This document shows, in pieces, positions 55,813 to 64,000 of a stretch of 64,000 nt of DNA. Where the stretch lies: NCBI GenBank assembly GCA_018417955.1, contig JACTVC010000001.1, positions 1,302,001 to 1,366,000 on the forward strand. The letters run 5' to 3'. The notes under the pieces were generated by a model that saw nothing but the letters and a program-made list of their open reading frames with translations, had not been told where the DNA came from and made no database searches. A program made the position numbers and the translations under genes. Position 1 is the first letter of the stretch, and each line of letters opens with the position of its first letter. The DNA is from Laccaria trichodermophora. Lineage: Eukaryota > Basidiomycota > Agaricomycetes > Agaricales > Hydnangiaceae.

Positions 55813-58800
55813 ATGCCTGGGCGACCCGGACGCCGAAAGGGAAACACTTATGTGGTGCTCCGGGATACAGATTCCGGCGAAGACGACATCTCTATTCCAC
55901 AAGCACGAACTGTTACTCTTTCATCAAACCGCCGCCGTATTCAGCAAACCCCACGCTCACCTCAGAAGTCCTGCCGTTTTGCCCAGCCAGCTCCCTGCTA
56001 CAACTGGAATCCTAGTCCTCAGTACGACCTGCCAGAGTTGGACGGTGGTTTTCAGCGCGCCGACAACGCGGAGTTCACATCAGCACAACCTTCAGATGTG
56101 GCCGCTAAGGTAGCATCTAAACGATATCCAACGTCGGTGAGTGTTATTGTCATCATCTTTGATATCATGCCCTCAATCAAGCAGGATGCCCCTCTTCAAG
56201 AATGGTCCGGGAGGACAAAAGAAGACCCTGGCTTCCGGGAGGAGTTTCTATCAGAGATGTTGAGGTTAGAGGGCCGTGGTGATGCAAGGCAGGGAACTTG
56301 TATGACTTGCAAAGGGCCGCATGGGGTGTTCCGATGTGACGACTGCTTCGGTGGGAGACTGGAATGTTCGGGGTGTTGCTTAGCAAGACACAACGAGCTT
56401 CTGCTTCACATTCTACGCGTATGATCCACTTTCATTCTTATACCTGCGTTGACTGATTTATTTGAGCAGAAGTGGAATAACGTGTGTTTCGAAAAGATTT
56501 CACTAAAAGCGATGGGTTTACGTGTGCAGCTGGGCCATGTCAACACACCTTGTGTTTTACCAGTTGCAGGGCATCAAGATTTCATCGTCTTGCACACCAA
56601 CGGCCTCCATTACGTCGCCGTCGACTTCTGTGGCTGCAATGAGCGAATCCCGCATCGACAACAGCTGTTGCGGAGCGAATGGTTTCCCGCGACCGTCTAC
56701 CAGCCTCAGACTTGCGCGACTTTCCGTCTTCTAGACCTCTTTCACATCGTAACTTTGACGGGGAAACTGTCTGCACATGAATTCTATAGGTCACTGGAAC
56801 ATTTAACGGACAATCTCGACATTAAAATACCCAAGGTGCGTGTTCTTATCGGACTAACCTCGGGATTTCGAGTCCTAACACCCTTTATCTAGACGCGGTA
56901 TAGGGCGCTGATGAGGATGGTTAGAATGTGGCGCCATCTGAAACTCATGAAGCGCGCGGGACGGGGGAACTTGGCTAATGGCCTCATTACCACGCAGTCT
57001 GGTCACCTGGCGGTTGGGTGCCCCGCGTGTCCAATTCCTGACGTCAATATACCAGAGGATTGGAAGGATGCCCCACCAGAATTAAAGTCAGTATCACCAT
57101 GTTTGTCTAACAAGTATCTCTCAACGAGAATTAGGTTTCTTTATCTCCTGATTGTTGCGTTGGACGCCAACTTCCGCCTCAAAAACTTGATGCGATCAAG
57201 TATTGCCAGGGATCCAGGCTTACATACGGGTCTGGCTTACTTCCCTGATGACGAACCGTATCGGAAGCACATTTTGAAATATGCATCACAAAAAGACGTA
57301 AGTAATCATTCCAATGTTGTCTGATTACCATAAATTCTGACATTGAGGTACAGATAAGCACCTGTAGCGGCTTCAAGACCCTAGCTCATGCAGAAACGAA
57401 GTTCTCAGGGGGAATGCGCTCGACCGGCATGGGTATGTGCATCTGTGCTCGACATGAGTTTGTTAGAGCGAATGGGGTCGGCGACCTCCAGAAAGGTGAA
57501 AGGTATGTCCTTAAGCTCTCAATGCCATGCGATGCTCATCCATTCTTTCAGGTTTTGCAATATGGATTATATCTTGCTAGCTGCGCTTGCACCGGTCGCC
57601 TTGCTCAGCATTTTCGTGTCGTACGACATTGCTTGTCAATTCAAGCGCAAGTTCCATGAGCGAATGGCCGAGTTACCGAAGGACATCCATATCCCCGACA
57701 ATGTTTCCATGGATTGGGGCATTCCTAAGTGCCATTGCCCGATGCACAAGGTGCCTTGTCAAGCGCCACATTCTTTGAATTTAAAACCAGGGGTTGGGCG
57801 AACAGATGGGGAAGGTATCGAGCGGAGTTGGGCCGAAATGAACCTGGTGGCAAATAGTACCAAAGAGATGGGACCGGGTTCGCGACACGACACCCTCGAC
57901 GACCACTTCGGACATCACAATTGGCGGAAGAAAGTTCGTTTAGGTACATTTCCTCACGTTCTCAGTTGTTTTCCAGCTTGACATACTCTTTCGTTAGGTG
58001 CAAGCTTGCACACACGGTTGCTTTTGGCGATACCTGAGCAGAGGCGACAACAAAAAATTTTCGAAGATTTCTCTGCGTCGCTGCGAGATCCGGCATTCGT
58101 CCCGAAATGGACGAAAATGGTGGAGGATTGGGAAAAGGACCCATCAAAGTCAAACCCCTACATGTCAGTTGTTGCGAGTAAGTTCATGCGCGCTACCGCC
58201 TCTGCTTAATTGTTGAATGGTTGGTAGATGCTTCTCAAGACGATGTGAAGCGGCAGTTGTTATTGGAGGAGAAGGAGGCTTTGAAGGCGGGTATCCCACA
58301 AATCCACGACACAGGTCCCACATCGTTCATCACGATGGGCCTCTTAGTTGAAGACACCCAGTAAGTGGGTTTGCTCCATAGCGAAGACCCCGCTAACTCT
58401 GTCATTGTGCGTAGACGACGGATCGCCTGGGATGCTCGAGCTGAGGAAGAACTCACAGTGAGCCAGAGCAACGACATCCACCGTCGGCGTCTACTCCTGC
58501 AACGGCAGCTCAAACAATTCCGCAATCTACAGGCAGTTTACATGCCTGCGGCATCATTGATGATGGCCCAGTACGACGAAGCACAGAAAGCTCTGCCGGT
58601 TGAGCAACGCGCTCAAGACGAAGTTGAATTTCAATTGCTCTGGCTCCCCTCTGCTCTGCCCGACGACCACAGACTGCACAACTGCCGTGCAAACCTCGTG
58701 ACCATAGAAACTAAACTACGGCAAGCCCAGTGCTACGACATGCTAGAGAAGATCCGAAGTCTGCAACGCAGCCGCCTCTCCTTCATTGGCTTTCGCAACC

Positions 58801-59556
58801 GTAACATTCGTGGCCAAAACCCTAACACAAAAGCATCGGAAACCATCACGCGAGTGGAGACAAAGTGCATGGCCCTCGCCGTCAAGTATCGTGAAGCGCG
58901 AGCGGCATTGTTTAAGCTGATAGGACCGGGGGCATGGGAGAACGAGCTGAGGGAGCTGTCGCACAAGGACTTGACAACTCCAGATGGAACCGAGATCAGC
59001 ATCGAAGACCCGAACGACGTAATTGGGCCCGATGGCCGGCAAGTAAGCAAAAAGAAGAGGTTGATAATCGAGCGCAATTTAGGTGAAGGTTACCGCGCCG
59101 TGTCGTGGATTTGGATGCGTGCCGCGGCAACGGGGGATGAATCGGATGCGGTGCTGCATGAAGGTAGGTCGACACCATTCTATTTGTTCCTCGAGGCTGA
59201 TTTGATTTTTTACAGCCGTGAGGATAGAGTGGGCTAAGGCACGAGCATGGTATCTTCGTTGGTCTGAAGAGGTGCAGCTGTTGAAAGAGGAGATGAGGAG
59301 AGTCCGAAAAACACTAGAGTGGGAGGCTGGACAGTGGGAGGGTTGGACGGAGTCCTGGACGATCGATGCTGCTGCAATGGAAGGTATCAAAGCGTACGCT
59401 ACGCGCCAGGCGCAGGTGCGGAGGGATTTGCTTGCCCATTTCACGAGGATGTGGGACAAGCCCCTGGTTCCCGTGGTGAATGACGAGGACAGCGGGGAGG
59501 CCCCTCTCACAGCCCTGGACCCTATGCTTGAGATGTTGGTGGAGGAGGAGGATTGA
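55813..59556 (+). CDS. KDZ (Kyakuja-Dileera-Zisupton) transposase with CxC2 cysteine cluster
   Basis: About 1000 residues, ten or so introns. The N-terminus MPGRPGRRKGNTYVVLRD is basic and disordered. A CxC2-type cluster follows: GTCMTCKGPHGVFRCDDCFG, LECSGCCLARHNELLLHIL, then KWNNVCFEKISLKAMGLRVQ, the standard flanking block. The catalytic RNase-H-like core has its acidic motifs: Asp in VALDANFRLK, Asp in VSYDIACQFKRKF, and Glu in TDGEGIERSWAEMN with STKEMGPGSRHDTLDDHFGH. The C-terminal third is helical (IERNLGEGYRAVSWIWMRAA). All expected acidic residues are present and the spliced frame appears open to TGA at 59554-59556. KDZ elements are expanded in mushroom genomes and often carry cargo genes. 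Confidence 0.9.
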
Positions 59557-60023
59557 GGATTTGGAACGCGACTTTGTGCGCGATCGGGCTTTTCGGGGGT
59601 AAGAAAATATTGTTTTTTGCTTATTTACATCTATTTACTGGTTGCTTCCAGCTGATCTGGATCTCGTCATCTGAATGTGGTATGTCGCATCCAGCTGTTC
59701 CTGGCAGGAGGAAGTGGGGGAATATCTTCCAGCCCATTCAATCATATCTATAGATTTAATTTCCAATGTATTGTGATGTTTCAAACAGAGAAATGTTGTG
59801 TCTTGCCTCCTTCTATGTATTTAAAGGCAAAACAGGAAACTATTTATCTATGTTTGCCAAAGGCCCTATGACAAACCCTAGGCCAAACCCAGGATGCCAA
59901 TGCATGCTGCAGACCCCTGGCCCAAATGCATGGTTAATGGCAAATCATTAAGTGCAATAATGTGGGTGGGTAGGGCAATGACTACAGCCAGGGGTGCCTA
60001 AACTTTTCAGTAAACGTAGAATT
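59557..60023. other. 3' flank of the KDZ gene
   Basis: No gene. CAGGGGTGCCTAAACTTTT at about 59985 resembles a transposon end, but I found no matching inverted copy in the window. Confidence 0.3.
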
Positions 60024-60050
60024 TTAAAAGGGGATACGAACCTCGTCATA

Positions 60051-60215
60051 CTCTTCTCTTGTAGGATTTGAGCTGATAGTCAGAAGCTGTGCCGCTCCAC
60101 CAAGAGAAAGAAGATCATTCTCGGGGTCAGACTCATCCGAACTCGACGATCCGCTGGATGGAGAATCGAACTCTTCGCCACTCGAGCTGGGAGGTTGGAG
60201 TTGGCGGTGAGGCAT
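60051..60215 (-). CDS. short acidic N-terminal exon or gene remnant
   Basis: The minus-strand ATG at 60215 opens MPHRQLQPPSSSGEEFDSPS, Ser/Asp/Glu-rich, to REEYDE and a possible donor GTTCGT. The next possible exon ends after a few codons (FRHPWL, stop). It may be a gene cut short by the neighbouring transposon; no family recognised. Confidence 0.25.
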
Positions 60216-61433
60216 ATCGAAAGGAGTCCGTCAGCGGCGTAAGCGTGAAGGTGAGGTTGAGTCGTCAACGGGGAAGGTTGAATTTGGAGCGAGGTTGGAT
60301 ATATATTGATTTCTTGACGTAATTTAAAGCAAGGCATCGGTATTTCAAGCTATTCGCCGTTAAGTTGCATGGCCGGCAAGTGTATTGAACGCACCGCCAT
60401 TTTGTAGCGTGCCGAGTAGTACTACGTAAATCTGAAGCAACGATGAGCAGGGACAGATAAGTATAAACGAGACGCACATTATTCCGCATGTCACTTGGAC
60501 CCCACTCTTTCAAATGGGTAAAGAAATCTGTTTGTTAGCTAGTTGCTTTGTTGAAAACTCACACCTACCACTAGGTTGAGATGTTACCAATGCTGTGGAC
60601 AAGTTGAATCCAGGGGAGGAATAAATGATACACATTGACTCTTGCGTTGATTTAAAATCATCACCACTTGGATCGGATACTCGGGCATCATATGTGCTGC
60701 GTGAAATTAATGAGGCTGGAATTCCGGGCCACAAAGGAGGATCGGATAAGTGGCCGTTGGGGTCGTCCAGCTACAGTCTGTAAGCCGCCAGGCTCTAGGG
60801 ATTGTCACGGGTACGGGTATGGGTTTTGCAGAAACCCGGGGGTATGCAACCCGCACGCGGGTATGCCCCAGAAAATGACCTGTAACCTCGCAAATGCATT
60901 GCAAGTGTCAACGGACACTGCCCTGCAGCCTTGCGAGGGTATCCCAGTCATCTCTAATGAAACCAGCGGCATCGAAGGCGCAGGTGACAGGAGTGGGTAA
61001 TCGTCGTGGTCATAGCAACATGGGAGCTGCATCGCCGTCGTGTGTTGCAGTCGTGCCCATGTCACAGTCGTCGTGTAGTGGTCTGATTTTCTTGTGGTCG
61101 TTGTGTCGTGTTGTGGTGTCCAGAGAGACGACAACGACGAATGACGACCGATGTCGCTGTTCGTTGTTTGATTGTTTATCTAGGCTGGGCAGCGAGGGGG
61201 GGGGAGTGGAAGGGGGGTCGAGGAGGGTCGAAGGGGTTACTTGGCGGGAGGCGGCCTAGGCCTGTTGGGAGGAGGGATGGGGTGGTTGGGCGAGGTTGAG
61301 GGCTGCATTGGGGCTGCGTAGCCTGATTGGGGGGCTCCGATTGGTTGGAGGGGGAGAGGTTGTTGTCTGGGAGGTGAGTGGGGAGGACGGGGTTGTTGTT
61401 GTTGTTGCTGGTGAGGAGGCCGCTGCTGTGTCG
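60216..61433. other. no gene recognised
   Basis: Contains the G/C word cluster GGGTACGGGTATGGG...AACCCGCACGCGGG at 60805-60865, with a small GGGTTT/AAACCC hairpin, and a G-rich stretch (61190-61400). Confidence 0.35.
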
Positions 61434-61757
61434 TCGAATCGTTGTCGTCGAATCGTTGTCATCGTCGAATCGTCGTCGTCGTCGTCCAATCATCGTCGTC
61501 CAATCATCGTCGTCCAATCATCGTCGTCGTCATGTCCAATCGTCGTCGTCGTCATGTCCAATCGTCGTCGTCGTCATATCCAATCGTTGTTGTTGTCGTC
61601 GTCATGTCCAATCGTCGTTGTCGTCCAGGCATCATTGTCGTCCAATCGTCGTCATGCAATCATCGTCGTCGTTGTCCAATCGTCGTCGTCGTCATGTCCA
61701 ATCGTTGTTGTTGTTGTCCAATCGTTGTTGTTGTTGTCCAATCGTCGTCGTCATCTG
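61434..61757. repeat. minisatellite, (C)CAATCGTCGTCGTCGTCATGT-type units
   Basis: About fifteen units of 15-24 bp with variable numbers of CGT/TGT triplets, separated by CCAATC or CATGTCCAATC. The triplet period keeps several frames open on both strands (Ser/Arg- or Val-rich on plus, Asp-rich on minus). Confidence 0.85.
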
Positions 61758-61779
61758 CCATGTTCAGCAGACTCATGCC

Positions 61780-61815
61780 TGGGTTGCTGACGCCCGAGTT
61801 GCTGACGCCCGAGTT
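61780..61815. repeat. two copies of an 18-bp unit (GTTGCTGACGCCCGAGTT)
   Basis: Two exact units and the start of a third follow the minisatellite. Confidence 0.75.
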
Positions 61816-61857
61816 TCTGTTTGATTGAGGCTCGGGCTGGGAGGGAGGAGAGGGGGA

Positions 61858-62120
61858 TTTGTCGGCTTCGGAGAGGTGTTGTCGTACCTAAGAAGGGGTT
61901 AGTTCATCAGTGCGTGGATAGAGAATTGGAGAAGACGACGTGCCAGCCACACAAGCGCGTTGCTTCCACAGACCGAAATTGAATTTCGTGAGAGTTGACA
62001 TTGCCAACAGCCGATCCAAAGGTTCAGGTGGCAGCCACTTGAAAGCGCCTTGGAGATTGACCTTGACGTGAGAGCTACAAGCTGAGAGAAGGGTGATTAC
62101 ATCACATGATCTCGTGAGAT
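61858..62120 (-). CDS. possible exon of an unidentified minus-strand gene containing the minisatellite
   Basis: The minus strand gives VKVNLQGAFKWLPPEPLDRL, LTKFNFGLWKQRACVAG, a possible short intron, then VRQHLSEADKSPSPPSQPEP and NSGVSNPGMSLLNMADDDDD running into the minisatellite. This composition is protein-like, but no start, family or proven splice is visible. Confidence 0.25.
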
Positions 62121-62151
62121 AAGATTGATGCTCAGGCGCTCAACAAGGATT

Positions 62152-62460
62152 TGACTTCTCAATTACCCTGGTGCTCTAACTAATCCTGTTGCTACTGCCT
62201 CAAGGTCCTATTGCCCCATCACATCACAGATATATTTTTCCAATGTTGCATCAACTATTAGTGAACCCAAGACAACTGCTCTCATTTTTGTGTCTGGCAA
62301 GATGGTTGTGACAGGAGCCAAGTTGGAGGATGATTCACAGCTCGAGTCCCGTAAATACGTGCGTATAATGCAAAAGCTTGGTTTCAACATGAAGTTACTC
62401 AAGTTCAAGATACAGAACATTGTTGGGAGTTGTGAGAGTCCTCAAAAATGCCCTATGTGA
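62152..62460 (+). pseudogene. fragment of a TATA-binding protein (TBP) gene
   Basis: A frame open from after TGA (about 62149) to TGA (62458-62460) contains [59 protein letters not shown]. This is the end of the first TBP core repeat, one of the most conserved eukaryotic sequences; [19 protein letters not shown] and QKLGF...[10 protein letters not shown] are hallmarks. The part before 62251 (ALTNPVATA...) is only faintly like the preceding TBP segment, and after GSC the frame reads ESPQKCPM and stops instead of entering the second repeat. There is no start codon. It is therefore a captured or processed fragment, not a working TBP gene. It lies 180 bp from the end of a transposase gene. Confidence 0.85.
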
Positions 62461-62642
62461 TCTTCATCATTGGGTGCAGTCCATGTCTCCTTTCTGTCAT
62501 CTGTTGCCCCTAAGACTCTCATCTGCTTCTTGGGGTCAAAACATTATCACAATCTTATATTTTACATCTTTCTTAATACTGCATATTAACCTTTCCTCAC
62601 ATTTTTTTCCTTCTACATTATTACTTCATGAATATACCAGAT

Positions 62643-64000
62643 TTAGTGGTTTAAAAATCGGTATGCTTCAACCCTTCGCAGTCGGAGAAACATATCTGTA
62701 TCAACAGTGTCAACAACATGATACTCATCTGGGTTCTCAAATTCTGGAACAATATATGCACCCCGAATGATGGAACCAACAGGAATAAACTCTGCCTCAC
62801 GAAGGTGTTTAGCACGAAGACGTATAAGGCCAAGGTCCCGCTCTTTTCGCTTCAAAATTCCTGTTGGTCCATCTAATGGGTGAACTAGTGCAAAGGGATA
62901 GGGGGTGTTGGCCAGTGTGAATGTGAAGATGAATATGAGGCGGACAAATATGAAGACATCTGATGCAGTTGACATCTTCACCATTACACAGTCATAGCGT
63001 GGAGCATTGTTGAAAGAAGGATTGCAGCGAAGCATATCTGTCTCCTTATGCCATGTCACACAAGACTCATAATGGGTGTGGAGATATCGAAATTCAGTGA
63101 TCTGGATGGTTATTTTTCACATTTTCATAATTATGCAAGGGATGAGACTTACTGTTGTATGCTTATCAACTGTGAAATATTTGTTCTCCGGGCGTGGAAT
63201 GTTGTGTACAACACAGAATTGATTGAGGAAAGGAACTAACTTTTTCCGAAAGTCTTTGAATGCAACATCTTTGTCCTTGAATTGCATCTCAATGTTGTAG
63301 ATTGTTTCTGGGGGTTGTTTTGCTCCAATCTTCAGTTTACCGTTTTTATATGGATTGATATGTACTTCTTCCTCAGATTCTTCCTCCTGTGATGTCTTGG
63401 AGGCAGCATGTGCAGCATCATAGACATCAATGCGCTCTCGAATGCAAAGTGAAATGAGACGCCAGTGATCAAAGGTTAGAATCTATATATAAGTGAGATT
63501 GGTCATGTTTCATGAATTAAAATGATAAGACATTACCTGGGGAACAACATCCTTAAAATTGGTTTGGCGGAGATAGATTTCTCGTAGTGGGCCATGCATT
63601 TTTTCATTTGGCTTGGTACTTGTATTTTTTGTGGCACCTTTTTCTTCAATATCATCAAATATATGCTCAAGGGCATGTCTCTTGGGGAAACTCCAGCTCT
63701 TCAAACTTTTTCCATCTGTTGGTGGTGCTCTAGCCTCCTCATATTCCTGAATAGATCTTTGAATCAGACCTATATTATTTGAAAGGTTGGAACTGACCTT
63801 CAATACTTTAGAAAAATATGCTACCTCTCTCCTCCCTGCAGCAATTGTTTCGGAGGTTTGAACTTCAAGAGCAGCATACATATCCACATTCAGATAAGCA
63901 CGTGCACATTTGAGCAAACGAAATCCTTCTGGACTTGCAGATTCTGTTAGAATATTGTGTGCCACAAAGGGAAGCATCTTCCAAAATGATAATACTTTTA
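62643..64000 (-). CDS. Plavaka-type transposase (CACTA-like), C-terminal part, running off the right edge
   Basis: The minus-strand frame enters at the edge with MLPFVAHNILTESASPEGFR, LLKCARAYLNVDMYAALEVQ and ETIAAGRREVAYFSKVLK. An intron follows, then SWSFPKRHALEHIFDDIEEK, GATKNTSTKPNEKMHGPLRE, IYLRQTNFKDVVPQV. Further exons give HWRLISLCIRERIDVYDAAH, a Glu-rich stretch, FNNAPRYDCVMVKM, FALVHPLDGPTG, LREAEFIPVGSIIRGAYIVP and DTDMFLRLRR, ending at 62643. The LPF..H.L..., W.FPK.H...H...D...KG.T and EKMHGPL..Y..QTN blocks are the C-terminal signature of Plavaka transposases of mushrooms. No stop was found inside the visible exons. The catalytic N-terminal half lies outside the window. Confidence 0.8.

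Noticed and set aside
59985..60005. CAGGGGTGCCTAAACTTTT as the right terminal repeat of the KDZ or a hAT element
   Set aside because: No inverted partner was found by eye anywhere in the window. A computed search could change this.
61296..61828. Ser/Arg-rich frames of 128-164 codons on the plus strand
   Set aside because: They are produced by the triplet-period minisatellite; three frames stay open at once.
1..64000. CRISPR arrays, bacterial operons, riboswitches, rRNA genes
   Set aside because: None seen; the DNA is eukaryotic with spliced genes, and the short repeats present are minisatellites or tRNA units.

Overview
The window is nuclear DNA of a filamentous basidiomycete, almost certainly an Agaricomycete. 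Nearly every gene is broken by several introns of about 50 nt with GT..AG ends. Several families seen here are largely confined to mushroom-forming fungi: DUF6533/DUF6534 membrane proteins, DUF6698, DUF6699, KDZ transposases with a CxC2 cysteine cluster, and Plavaka transposases. The species cannot be told from the sequence alone.

Layout. 0-1 kb: the 3' end of a tyrosine-recombinase element with a 36-bp direct repeat behind it. 1.5-9.3 kb: two many-exon membrane-protein genes (DUF6534, DUF6533) with a broken RBR ubiquitin-ligase gene and a complete hAT-like MITE between them. 9.7-43.3 kb: a conserved housekeeping stretch holding an MBIP1-like protein, a GNAT acetyltransferase, eIF4A, a dual-specificity phosphatase, prefoldin 4, sphingosine-1-phosphate lyase, an alpha-arrestin, the Rab geranylgeranyltransferase beta subunit, cytochrome c peroxidase, a DUF6699 protein, an Rlm1/MEF2-type MADS factor, a pterin dehydratase-like protein and an aldo/keto reductase. 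These are independent single genes, not a pathway cluster.

Inside that stretch, 35.8-38.25 kb is a tandem array of intron-containing tRNA-Asp(GTC) genes and decayed copies, all on the minus strand. Each unit repeats its terminator and flanks.

43.5-64 kb is accessory DNA: an F-box/LRR-like gene fragment, AT-rich low-complexity DNA with a tRNA-like relic, and then a block of transposon-linked genes (DUF6698; a large acidic unknown protein; an RNase H1 N-terminal-domain protein; one or two unrecognised genes; an apparently intact KDZ transposase). Next come a CGT/CAT-rich minisatellite, a fragment of a TATA-binding-protein gene, and a Plavaka transposase running off the right edge. The most unusual signals are the tRNA-Asp array (including a copy whose anticodon now reads AAC), the captured TBP fragment, the MITE with perfect ends, and the KDZ-centred gene block.
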